DNA from: Aeromonas rivipollensis
GTDB lineage: Bacteria > Pseudomonadota > Gammaproteobacteria > Enterobacterales > Aeromonadaceae
Assembly: GCF_037811135.1 (NCBI RefSeq)
Contig: NZ_CP149130.1
Location: 4,380,001 to 4,422,500 of the forward strand
Reading direction: 5' to 3'
DNA: 42,500 nucleotides
The notes beneath the pieces are model-generated. The model was not told where the DNA came from and ran no database searches. It saw only the letters and a program-made list of their open reading frames with translations. The position numbers and the translations under genes were made by a program. Positions 22,492-32,135 of this stretch are shown here, piece after piece (the stretch's first letter is position 1; each line of letters opens with the position of its first letter).

Positions 22492-23187
22492 TCACTTCCT
22501 CAGACGGAAGAACTCCTTCTGCCACTCATAGAGATACCCGGACCACCCCTTGGCCTTGGCCCGCAGGAATACGAGGCCGGATGAGCGCTTCCAGCTGTGC
22601 TGGAACCAGTGCGTCATATAGCGCTCCGTGGCGGGCTCAAAATGAATGGCTTCCCCCTGATAGTTGTAGAAGTAATGAACGGGGGCGATCAGGGCGGCAT
22701 CGCCGGAGTGCGCCAGCTTGTCTGACACCAGTCTGGTCATGATCTCGGGCCCCATGTACATGGGAGAGGACATGATCTCCTCTTCGTAGAAGCGGACCAG
22801 CTCGGACAACATCACCGACTCTTTCCGGGCGTAGATGACTGCGGTGCCGACCAGCCGATCGGACTCGTAGCCTGCGCCAAACGCCACTGATTCGAAGAGC
22901 GGGAAGGGATCCTGGTTGATGGTGACATCGGTATCCAGATAGAGGCCCCCTTCCTGAGCGAGGATCTTGAGGCGCAGGTAATCGGTCACGAAGGCCAGCA
23001 AACCCCGGCGGTAGCACTCCCGGGCAAAGGTGCACTCCTGGATCCAGCGCTTTATCTGCGGGTCCGTATCCAGCCACAGCTTGTAGTCGTACCCCTGCTT
23101 TCGCCAGTCGTCAATGCACACATGGGCCAGGGGAGGCAGCCGGTTGCCCAGCCAGATGGCATGAATGGTTTTATTGGTCTCGCTCAT
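22492..23187 (-). CDS. DXD-type (GT32-like) sugar transferase
   Basis: A 231-residue glycosyltransferase with the Gly_transf_sug / GT32 pattern. It opens MSETNKTIHAIWLGNRLPPL, followed by an acceptor-region DYLRLKILAQEGGLYLDTDV in which DTD is the metal-binding DXD motif. A Trp-rich, basic C-terminus (WSGYLYEWQKEFFRLRK) may contact the membrane. It is cytoplasmic, presumably adding a hexose or hexosamine to the LPS core. The start ATG overlaps the GT25 stop (ATGA), so the two are translationally coupled. It is the last gene of the minus-strand core cluster; no terminator is evident before the convergent GT9 gene. Donor and linkage are unknown. Confidence 0.85.
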   Translation of the reverse strand: MSETNKTIHAIWLGNRLPPLAHVCIDDWRKQGYDYKLWLDTDPQIKRWIQECTFARECYRRGLLAFVTDYLRLKILAQEGGLYLDTDVTINQDPFPLFESVAFGAGYESDRLVGTAVIYARKESVMLSELVRFYEEEIMSSPMYMGPEIMTRLVSDKLAHSGDAALIAPVHYFYNYQGEAIHFEPATERYMTHWFQHSWKRSSGLVFLRAKAKGWSGYLYEWQKEFFRLRK

Positions 23188-23915
23188 GACTTGCCCCCAC
23201 AGTGCTTCATGTTCCACAGCGTCATTCTGATGAACCGGTAGCAGCGGTACAGCTCACGGGTCAATTTGAACCCCAGCGGCACCTTTTTCAGTTCGACCTG
23301 ATTCTGGATGTCGCTGCCCATGTCCCGCGGGCTGTAGATGGCATAGGGGATAAGGCCAGTACAGATGAGACCGGTACGATAGGACTCGCCGATGAAGTTG
23401 TCGACCGAGCAGAGCCATCGCTTGCTGTGTGACAGCAGGCGGCGGGCCCCCTGGGGCGAGATGCTGTAACCCGTGGTCCAGCAGGAGTTGTTGTGCCAGA
23501 ACATCAGTTGCATGTTGTCTATGGTGGTCAATGCGGTGGCCGACCCGACCTGGGGTTCCACCTTCACATACTCATACTGCTCGTGGACCTTGGGCAGGGT
23601 CCCCAGCACCTCTTCAAAATACTGGGTAGGCAGGAAGTCATCTTCCAGAATGAGGATGGGCTCATTGAGTTCGACGCACTTTTCCCACAACAGGAAGTGG
23701 CTGGCATAACAACCCTTCTCCCCCGGGGTCAACGGCCGGCTCCTGAAACGGATCCTGTGCTGGTCATCCGGCAAGGCCTGCAACCGCTCGGGGAGACCCT
23801 CAAAGCCATTCACCGCATTGAAAAACTCGAAATCGATGTCCCTGGCCGCCAGGACGGACTCCACGCGGCTGCGCCGCTCGACGGCCCGTTCCAGACTAAT
23901 GACGTAAATTTTCAT
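23184..23915 (-). CDS. GT25-family LPS glycosyltransferase
   Basis: A 243-residue enzyme of glycosyltransferase family 25 (LOS/LPS galactosyltransferase-like). Family motifs: start MKIYVISLERAVERR, LTPGEKGCYASHFLLWEKC near residue 70, and the metal site ILILEDDFLP near residue 95. It probably transfers galactose or a related sugar to the outer core. AAGGAAGG lies close to the ATG at 23915. Its first codons overlap the end of waaL by 20 bases, and its stop overlaps the start of the next transferase, so expression is tightly coupled. Its place in the core structure is unknown and such genes vary among strains. Confidence 0.88.
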   Translation of the reverse strand: MKIYVISLERAVERRSRVESVLAARDIDFEFFNAVNGFEGLPERLQALPDDQHRIRFRSRPLTPGEKGCYASHFLLWEKCVELNEPILILEDDFLPTQYFEEVLGTLPKVHEQYEYVKVEPQVGSATALTTIDNMQLMFWHNNSCWTTGYSISPQGARRLLSHSKRWLCSVDNFIGESYRTGLICTGLIPYAIYSPRDMGSDIQNQVELKKVPLGFKLTRELYRCYRFIRMTLWNMKHCGGKS

Positions 23916-25242
23916 GACCTTCCTTTGCAAACTGCTTCAGTTCTTCATGCAATGCAGCCGAGTAGATGGCGCCCATGAAGACGCTGAATACCCACTGCCC
24001 GGAGCGCATGTAGAAAAAGGATTCAAAGTTGTTGATGATGAGCCAATAGATGATGAAAGAGATGGTCAGCATCTTGATGAAACGTGAAGAGTACGAACAG
24101 GACAACACCTGCCGAGCCACGGTGAAGAGTGTGCCATAGAGCACCAGGAATCCGGCGATGCCCCAGCACACCAGGGTCTCCATGTTGGAGTTGTGCAGAT
24201 GGCGGAACTCCCGGGTGATGTAATCCGGCAGAGTCTTGGACAGGGTAATGACCAGTGACTGACTGCCATAGCCGGTGCCGAAGAGCGGGTGTGCCAGGAA
24301 CCACTGGATGGCCTCCAGCCAGGTCTTCAACCTCACCCCTATGCTGAAATCCCGCACCTCGGCCCAGTTGCCCGTCAAGATGGCATGCACATCCCCTTGA
24401 TGCACAAAGCCTGACAGCAGCCTTTCCCTGATGAATGAGACCTGATAGAGGGCCAGCATGGTCGCCAGCAAGATGGCGTAGGTCATGACCACCTTGCGTG
24501 TTGGCCAATGGTCACCCCCCCCCAGCAAGGGGAGAATAGCCAGGGAGACCGAGATGGCCAGCCAGGACTGGCGGGATTGCAGAATGATGGAGAAAACGCC
24601 GAACAGCACTATGCCGAGCAGTATGCCCCCGTTGGCCAGCGACAGTTTCCTGAATTTAGAGGTGAGCAGCAACAGGACAAAAAACAGAAAGCAGGCGCCC
24701 GCGATCAGGGATCCGTGCTGGGCATTGCGGTAATTGAAATCCACCCTGGCACCGTCGAGCCCCGTCTCGAAGATGGAGAAAAAGGCCGAGTGATAGGCAA
24801 AGGTGAAGACGACCCCGACGCAGAAGGTCAGCAAGGTGATGACGATGCGCCGCGGCTCCCCTTTCAGCCAGTATGCGAGGCCGATGAAGAAGAAGAGGTA
24901 GGCCATCGACTTCACCGAAGGGTACTTGAGGGCATAGTCATGGACATAATATCGCGATGACACCCAGCTCAGGCACTGTACCACCACGGCCAGACAGAGC
25001 AGTTGAAAGACTCTGTTTTTGATGAAGAAAGCCCTGTCCACATAGAATGCCAGCAGAGTCGCGAAGACGATGATGGTCTGGCAGACATCGGCAATCAGCT
25101 GTATCGAGTCCTTGAACAGTGTGTAACCCAGAATATTCAGGAAGATGAAGTTGCCGAACGCCTTGCCATGAAAAAAGCCGAGAAAATCGTGATTCGTCGA
25201 CAGGGTCTGATCTTTCATCCCGAGCAATGTGTATTTTCCCAT
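23896..25242 (-). CDS. waaL: O-antigen ligase WaaL
   Basis: A 448-residue inner-membrane protein with about eleven to twelve helices and a large periplasmic loop, the Wzy_C/WaaL topology. The loop region contains HPLFGTGYGSQ and EFRHLHNSNMETLVCWG, matching the conserved Gly-rich and His-containing motif needed for ligase activity. It joins O-antigen from its undecaprenyl carrier to lipid A-core in the periplasm. Ligases and Wzy polymerases look alike; the position within a core cluster beside hldD favours ligase. The start at 25242 overlaps the wahA stop by one base (TGATG). Its codons seem more A/T-rich than the flanking housekeeping genes, as is common for this family. Confidence 0.85.
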   Translation of the reverse strand: MGKYTLLGMKDQTLSTNHDFLGFFHGKAFGNFIFLNILGYTLFKDSIQLIADVCQTIIVFATLLAFYVDRAFFIKNRVFQLLCLAVVVQCLSWVSSRYYVHDYALKYPSVKSMAYLFFFIGLAYWLKGEPRRIVITLLTFCVGVVFTFAYHSAFFSIFETGLDGARVDFNYRNAQHGSLIAGACFLFFVLLLLTSKFRKLSLANGGILLGIVLFGVFSIILQSRQSWLAISVSLAILPLLGGGDHWPTRKVVMTYAILLATMLALYQVSFIRERLLSGFVHQGDVHAILTGNWAEVRDFSIGVRLKTWLEAIQWFLAHPLFGTGYGSQSLVITLSKTLPDYITREFRHLHNSNMETLVCWGIAGFLVLYGTLFTVARQVLSCSYSSRFIKMLTISFIIYWLIINNFESFFYMRSGQWVFSVFMGAIYSAALHEELKQFAKEGHENLRH

Positions 25243-27005
25243 CAAGATTTTCTGAAGACATAGTTGCCACGGATCTTGCGCCACAACCCGAACATGTCGG
25301 TACGGGGGAAGATGGCGATCCGGCGGATCTGGAGCGGATCCCGATGCATGGCCCTGGGGCCGCTGTTGGTGGCCACAGCATAGCGGTAACCGGCGGCACT
25401 GGCCTCGGCTTTCGCGCTCTCGTTCAAATCCCCGTAAGGGTAGGCAAACGACATGAGCGGATGGCCCAGCAGCCGTTCCAACCTCTCCTTGTTGGCCCGG
25501 ATCTCGCGCGCCTGCTGCTCGGGCTCCAGCGTGCTGAGGCGCGGGTGCGTCAGGGTATGGCCACCGATCTCCACGTGACCGGAGGCCACCAGCGCGCGGA
25601 TCTCATCGCCATTCATCAGGGCCACCGGCGTATCAGGGTGGGTCGGATGCTCCACGTCCCAGCGATTGTGATCCTCGCCGGTCACTATGTACACCACCGC
25701 CTTGTAACCATATTTTTCAAGCAGCGGCAGCATGCGGGTAAGGTTGTCCCGATAGCCGTCGTCGACGGTGATCATCAGGTACTTCTTGCCATGCTGCAGT
25801 CGATGGATGAAGCCCTTGTCCGCCAGATCCGCAAACGTCAGCGTCTCGTAACCCAGCCACTTCATCAGCTTGAGGTGTTTCTCGAACATGGCAACCGGGA
25901 GCCAGGTGCCGTGAACTCCCTTCTCGTTCTCGTGCTCGATGAAGCGGTGATACATGATGACCGGCATCTCCCGGCGCAGGGTCTCGACCACGGCGTCTTG
26001 ATAGATGGACTCCAGCCCTGTCACGACGCCTTGCAAGTCATACTCTTGCAAAACACGCTGGCGAACGGATTCCGGCACCGTCCTGCTGGCCAGCGCCGGG
26101 GCTATCTGCCCCTTCAGCGCGGCAAAATCGATCGCCAGATCCTGGGGCCCAATGTCGCCGAAGTTGCTGGCCAGCGCCTCGTTCAGATTCTGTTCGGTCA
26201 CCAGCCCTATGGCCTTGGCCTCGCCGATGGCGAAGGCGGGGCGGCCGCACAGCAGGGCCTCCATCGCCACCCGGCCAGCGCCGATCACCAGATCGCACTG
26301 CGCCAGCAGGGCGGGCACATCGTCCACATAACCGACGAAATCGACCCTGTCCTGGAAGCGGGCAAATCGCTCCGGCACCCGGGTACCGCTGACGACACGG
26401 ACTTGGCAGGCGTCCAGATCCAGCACCTCGTCCAGCAGGCGATAGCAGAGCTCCCCCTTGGGGCCGCTCAGTCGCCCTATGATGGCGATCACCGGCCTGA
26501 CGTTGTCCGGTGCCGGCACGGGTTGGAACCTGTCGGTCTCTATGCCGTTGCGCAGCACCTGCACTATGGCGGGATCCACCCCCAGGTTGTCGATGATCTG
26601 GCGGGCGATATCCTCGCACACCGCCACCGCCCGATAGCCGAGCGCATGGAAGGCCTTGCGGGAGGCATGCACCGGCTGACGGCCATGAACTGTGGTGATC
26701 ATGGGGGTGCCGGTCAGCTTGCAGGCCACATAGCTGCTCCAGCCGGAGGCGCGGGAGTGGGCATGAACCAGCTGGATATGGTGCTTCCTGATGAGATAGA
26801 TGAGGTAAAACACATGCCAGAAACGGCGCAGTATGCTGCGCTTGTTGAACCTCAGCTTGAATACGGGCCCTTGCGTGGGCTTGGTCAGGGTATCTGACAC
26901 GTAAAAGACGTTGTGACCACGCCGGGTCAGCTCGTTGCCGACCGTGGTGGCATAGACCTCAGCTCCCGTGACTTCGAGCTGGGAGAGTGCCATCAATATG
27001 TTCAT
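25242..27005 (-). CDS. wahA: WahA, bifunctional GlcNAc transferase / deacetylase for LPS core
   Basis: A 587-residue two-domain enzyme. Residues 1 to about 350 form a GT4-type GT-B glycosyltransferase: opening MNILMALSQLEVTGAEVYA, donor-side IIGRLSGPKGE, and GRVAMEALLCGRPAFAIGEA. Residues about 365-587 form a NodB-type CE4 polysaccharide deacetylase: MPVIMYHRF, catalytic-metal ITVDDGYRDN, HxxxH in GGHTLTHPRLS and FAYPYGD. In Aeromonas, WahA is reported to add GlcNAc to the outer-core heptose and then deacetylate it to GlcN, work done by two proteins in enterobacteria. All key motifs of both domains are present. It begins 49 bases after the hldD stop, with a weak ribosome site and a hairpin between. 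Confidence 0.88.
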   Translation of the reverse strand: MNILMALSQLEVTGAEVYATTVGNELTRRGHNVFYVSDTLTKPTQGPVFKLRFNKRSILRRFWHVFYLIYLIRKHHIQLVHAHSRASGWSSYVACKLTGTPMITTVHGRQPVHASRKAFHALGYRAVAVCEDIARQIIDNLGVDPAIVQVLRNGIETDRFQPVPAPDNVRPVIAIIGRLSGPKGELCYRLLDEVLDLDACQVRVVSGTRVPERFARFQDRVDFVGYVDDVPALLAQCDLVIGAGRVAMEALLCGRPAFAIGEAKAIGLVTEQNLNEALASNFGDIGPQDLAIDFAALKGQIAPALASRTVPESVRQRVLQEYDLQGVVTGLESIYQDAVVETLRREMPVIMYHRFIEHENEKGVHGTWLPVAMFEKHLKLMKWLGYETLTFADLADKGFIHRLQHGKKYLMITVDDGYRDNLTRMLPLLEKYGYKAVVYIVTGEDHNRWDVEHPTHPDTPVALMNGDEIRALVASGHVEIGGHTLTHPRLSTLEPEQQAREIRANKERLERLLGHPLMSFAYPYGDLNESAKAEASAAGYRYAVATNSGPRAMHRDPLQIRRIAIFPRTDMFGLWRKIRGNYVFRKS

Positions 27006-27021
27006 GCAAGCGCATCCGATC

Positions 27022-27045
27022 GACGGGCGGCCAGGGCCGCCCGTC
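27022..27045 (-). other. Hairpin between hldD and wahA
   Basis: A perfect 10-bp stem (GACGGGCGGC / GCCGCCCGTC) with a 4-base loop sits in the 49-base gap between hldD and wahA. No T run follows. It may attenuate, or protect hldD mRNA after processing, rather than terminate fully. Confidence 0.55.
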
Positions 27046-27054
27046 AGAGGGGGA

Positions 27055-28014
27055 TCAAGCCCGGTTCAACCAGGCCATGTAATCGGCCACGCCTTCGGCG
27101 ACAGTCTTGAACTCGCCGTCATAACCGACGCCACGCAAGCGGGTCAGATCGGCCTGGGTGAAGCTCTGATAGCGACCCTTGAGGTGATCCGGGAAGGGGA
27201 TGTACTCGATGGCGCCTTGCTGGTGATGCTTGATCACGGCCTCGGCCACGTTCTGGAACGGCTCGGCACGGCCGGTACCGCAGTTGAAGATGCCGGAGTG
27301 CTGCGGGTTCTGCCAGAACCAGAGGTTCACCTTGCAGACGTCGTCCACATAGATGAAGTCGCGCATCTGGCCACCGTCCGGGAAGCCGTCGCAGCCCTCG
27401 AACAGCTTGGGATTGTCACCCTGCTTCACCTGGTTGTTGAGGTGGAAGGCGACGGAGGCCATGGAGCCTTTGTGCTGCTCGCGCGGGCCGTAGACGTTGA
27501 AGTATTTCAGGCCAACGACCTGGGAGTCGATCTCCGGCAGCCAGCGGCGCACGTATTGATCGAACAGCTGCTTGGAGTAGCCGTAGACGTTCAGCGGCTG
27601 CTCGAACTTGGGATCTTCGATGAAGTTGTCGTTGCGGCCACCATAGGTCGCGGCGGAGGAGGCATAGATGAAGGGAATTTCCCGCTCGATGCAGTAGTGG
27701 AACAGATCCTTGGAGTACTCGTAGTTGACCTCCATGATGAACTTGCCGTTCCATTCTGTAGTCGCGGAGCAGGCACCTTCGTGGAAGATCACCTCGATGC
27801 CGCCATCCCACTCTTCAAACTCGTCACCGGAGACGATCCGCGCCTGGAACTCGTCCTTGTCCATGTAGTCGGCGATGGTGAGATCGACCAGGTTGACGAA
27901 CTTGGTGCCGTCGGTCAGGTCGTCGATGACCACGATATCGGTCCGTCCTTGAGCGTTCAGCTGCTTGACCAGATTGCTGCCGATAAAGCCAGCACCGCCA
28001 GTTACTACGATCAT
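27055..28014 (-). CDS. hldD: ADP-L-glycero-D-manno-heptose 6-epimerase
   Basis: A 319-residue extended short-chain dehydrogenase (E. coli HldD/RfaD 310). It converts ADP-D,D-heptose to ADP-L,D-heptose, the heptosyl donor for LPS inner core. Features: NADP-binding [19 protein letters not shown], catalytic Ser/Tyr/Lys in [10 protein letters not shown] and [11 protein letters not shown], substrate-binding [20 protein letters not shown]. The frame is open 41 codons upstream, but homology begins at 28014, with GAGG eight bases before the ATG. It is first in the core cluster hldD-wahA-waaL-GT25-DXD transferase. Neighbouring kbl-tdh on the other side repeats the E. coli kbl-hldD arrangement. Confidence 0.97.
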   Translation of the reverse strand: MIVVTGGAGFIGSNLVKQLNAQGRTDIVVIDDLTDGTKFVNLVDLTIADYMDKDEFQARIVSGDEFEEWDGGIEVIFHEGACSATTEWNGKFIMEVNYEYSKDLFHYCIEREIPFIYASSAATYGGRNDNFIEDPKFEQPLNVYGYSKQLFDQYVRRWLPEIDSQVVGLKYFNVYGPREQHKGSMASVAFHLNNQVKQGDNPKLFEGCDGFPDGGQMRDFIYVDDVCKVNLWFWQNPQHSGIFNCGTGRAEPFQNVAEAVIKHHQQGAIEYIPFPDHLKGRYQSFTQADLTRLRGVGYDGEFKTVAEGVADYMAWLNRA

Positions 28015-28066
28015 GGAGTTTGCCTCGCGTACGTTGATGGCCCCGTGTGACTGCCTGTTAAAGCTG

Positions 28067-28072
28067 TGTATA
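28067..28072 (-). promoter_or_regulatory. Candidate -10 of the hldD promoter
   Basis: TATACA on the minus strand lies 53 bases upstream of hldD, overlapped by CCCACTAT, which loosely resembles a heat-shock sigma32 -10. An upstream CTTTTCG at 28093-28099 could be a poor sigma32 -35. hldD is heat-inducible in E. coli. The match is weak. Confidence 0.3.
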
Positions 28073-28160
28073 GTGGGCCAATTTGAAATTGCCGAAAAGT
28101 TTATCACGGGCCGCCAGGGGATTCGACCTCGGCGCACAGGGCCCGGCAGAGGGATCAGTG

Positions 28161-28805
28161 ATGAAGACCAGAGACAGGATCATCCACAGCGCCACCGAGC
28201 TGTTCAACGATCAGGGTGAACGCAACATCACCACCAACCACATTGCCGCCCATCTCGGCATCAGCCCGGGCAACCTCTATTACCACTTCCGCAATAAAGA
28301 AGACATCATCCACTCCATCTTCGATCAATACGCCCGCCACCTGAGCGAGAGCTTCACTCCGGCCCGCAGCCACGAGATCAAGCTGGAAGATCTGATGGGT
28401 TATCTGGATGCCATCTTCTATCTGATGTGGCAGTTCCGCTTCTTCTACGCCAACCTGCCGGACATCCTGAGTCGCGACGAACCCTTGCAGCACAAGTACC
28501 TCAAGGCCCAGGAGCAGCTGCGCGCCGCCGTGGAAGCGCTGCTGAGAAGCCTGCGCGAGGGCGGCATCATAGACGTCAGCGACGAAGACCTGCCGGATCT
28601 CGGCCAGACCATCAAGATGGTGGTCACCTGCTGGATCCCCTTCCAGATTGCCCAGGCGCCCCATACCCGAATCACCAAGCCCTTGCTTTATCAAGGGGTC
28701 TTGCGGGTGCTCTTCCTGCTGCGCCCCTATGTGCAGCCCCAGGTGATCGCCCAGATCCGCCAACTGGAGCAGCACTACCACCAACTGGCCCAACCAGCAG
28801 GGTGA
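28161..28805 (+). CDS. TetR-family transcriptional regulator
   Basis: A 214-residue TetR/AcrR-type regulator. The N-terminal DNA-binding domain is clear: [20 protein letters not shown], then [24 protein letters not shown] with the recognition helix. The C-terminal 150 residues are helical, with a Trp/aromatic-rich patch ([18 protein letters not shown]) suggesting a hydrophobic ligand pocket. The frame is open 26 codons upstream, but the domain starts at 28161, with GAGGG nine bases before the ATG. It lies divergent from hldD and 184 bases upstream of kbl on the same strand. Such a gene beside kbl-tdh recurs in related genera. The ligand and targets are unknown; local control of kbl or hldD is possible. 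Confidence 0.9.
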   Translation: MKTRDRIIHSATELFNDQGERNITTNHIAAHLGISPGNLYYHFRNKEDIIHSIFDQYARHLSESFTPARSHEIKLEDLMGYLDAIFYLMWQFRFFYANLPDILSRDEPLQHKYLKAQEQLRAAVEALLRSLREGGIIDVSDEDLPDLGQTIKMVVTCWIPFQIAQAPHTRITKPLLYQGVLRVLFLLRPYVQPQVIAQIRQLEQHYHQLAQPAG

Positions 28806-28854
28806 GATCTGTTTCACAATTGTTGAATATCAGCATAATAATTTGAATTGGTGC

Positions 28855-28878
28855 GCAACGATTGCAGTAAAATGTTGC
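28855..28878. promoter_or_regulatory. Possible operator / promoter of kbl
   Basis: GCAAC and GTTGC half-sites flank 14 bases that include a good -10 (TAAAAT at 28868-28873). The region also holds a shorter palindrome, GCAA-CGA-TTGC. A regulator bound here would cover the promoter. The identity of that regulator (Lrp, the adjacent TetR protein or another) cannot be read from sequence. Confidence 0.35.
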
Positions 28879-28989
28879 CCATTCCAGGGTCTGTCGACGT
28901 TTCGTCACGACCGCGACGACGTCAGTCCGTGCACCTCGCACGGCCCAAGATCCTGATAACACAGTCGACACAGTCAATGAGGACCGAGG

Positions 28990-30180
<1,191 letters not shown>

Positions 30181-30203
30181 TCACATGGCTAGCTGATTAA
30201 AAC

Positions 30204-30228
30204 GGGGGCCAAGGTTGGGCCCCATTTT
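30204..30228 (+). terminator. Terminator-like hairpin between kbl and tdh
   Basis: GGGGCC and GGCCCC arms with a 7-base loop are followed by ATTTTATT. It lies inside a presumed two-gene operon, so it may act as a partial terminator reducing tdh relative to kbl, or tdh may have its own start. Confidence 0.55.
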
Positions 30229-30269
30229 ATTACCCTCTGTACCCGGCACTGTGCCGTGAGGAAACTGTC

Positions 30270-31295
<1,026 letters not shown>

Positions 31296-31421
31296 TATGG
31301 CCTCAGCCGTGCCAGAACACCTGCCAGCAACGCGCTCTGGATGCCATGCACCCCGGGCGGGGCGACCAACTGGCAAGGTGAGCCGCAACGGAGATAAGTG
31401 AGTTTTTTTCACTGCTGACTG

Positions 31422-31452
31422 AAGAAACCCGGCGAAAGCCGGGTTTCTTTTT
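31422..31452 (+). terminator. tdh terminator
   Basis: A 12-bp perfect stem (AAGAAACCCGGC / GCCGGGTTTCTT) with a GAAA tetraloop is followed by further T. A strong intrinsic terminator, and because of its A run it may also work on the other strand. Confidence 0.92.
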
Positions 31453-31527
31453 GCACTGGCCTGGCCTGCAGCCCCTCCCGCTGCAGAAACTTTGTTCGCA
31501 GATTGCTTAACACTTCACACACAAGCG

Positions 31528-31557
31528 TTTAAATGCTTGTAACTATTCGGTTATAAT
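31528..31557 (+). promoter_or_regulatory. Candidate sigma70 promoter of the cytochrome c5 gene
   Basis: TTTAAA and a perfect TATAAT are 18 bases apart, 42 bases before the start codon. The -35 is weak. Confidence 0.5.
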
Positions 31558-31598
31558 CCCGTCGTTTTCTAGGGATAATAAGAGCCTGCTGGGAGTAC

Positions 31599-32051
31599 AT
31601 GAGCGTGTTGAAAAAACTGAGCTATTTGCTGGCTGCCGGGATGGCGGCCGCCACCCTGTCCGGCGCCGTCTTTGCCGCCGATGAGATGTCGACGGAAGCC
31701 ATCGCCGAGCGCATAGCCCCGGTCGGTCAGGTCTACACCGCCAAGGATCTGGAAGGCATTGCGACGGCCGCGGCCGCCCCTGCTGCTGCCTCGTCCGGTC
31801 CCCGTGATGGCGAGACAGTGTTCAAGGGCGCCTGCTTTGCCTGCCATGATACCGGCGCGGCCGGCGCGCCCAAGCGCGGGGACAAGGCGGCCTGGGAACC
31901 ACGCATCGCCCAGGGGTTCGACACCCTGCGCAAGCATGCCATCGAAGGCTTCACCGGCAAGGCTGGCATGATGCCGGCACGGGGCACCTGCGCGGCCTGT
32001 AGTGACGAAGAGATCGAAAACGCCATTCACTACATGATCGACAAGCTCTAA
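31599..32051 (+). CDS. Cytochrome c5-type protein
   Basis: A 150-residue periplasmic c-type cytochrome. The signal peptide (MSVLKKLSYLLAAGMAAATL onward, cleavage after VFA) is followed by an Ala-rich linker and a single haem domain with CFACH near residue 78. The methionine ligand is probably in GMMPARGTC, and a second cysteine pair (CAAC near residue 131) is the disulphide typical of cytochrome c5. It shuttles electrons in the periplasm, for example to a terminal oxidase or peroxidase. A GGGAG site lies three bases before the ATG. The gene appears to be preceded by its own sigma70-like promoter and followed 84 bases later by a GGDEF-EAL gene. Confidence 0.9.
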   Translation: MSVLKKLSYLLAAGMAAATLSGAVFAADEMSTEAIAERIAPVGQVYTAKDLEGIATAAAAPAAASSGPRDGETVFKGACFACHDTGAAGAPKRGDKAAWEPRIAQGFDTLRKHAIEGFTGKAGMMPARGTCAACSDEEIENAIHYMIDKL

Positions 32052-32135
32052 GTGGTTGAAAGGGCTCCTATTGCAGCCCTTTCAATCCAATCACTTCCGA
32101 CTACGCTTGTAGGTAAGTTTATTCGGGAGTATTGC

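Larger units (their letters stand above)
31296..31598. other. Intergenic region tdh - cytochrome c5
   Basis: About 300 bases with no supported gene. It holds a strong terminator (31422-31452), a small AGTGA/TCACT dyad around a T7 run just before it (31396-31412), and the promoter of the cytochrome gene at 31528-31557. A 34-codon frame starting at 31297 lacks a ribosome site and is not called. Confidence 0.6.

Noticed and set aside
31297..31401. 34-codon frame after tdh
   Set aside because: There is no ribosome site, it overlaps nothing supportive, and the composition gives no sign of coding.
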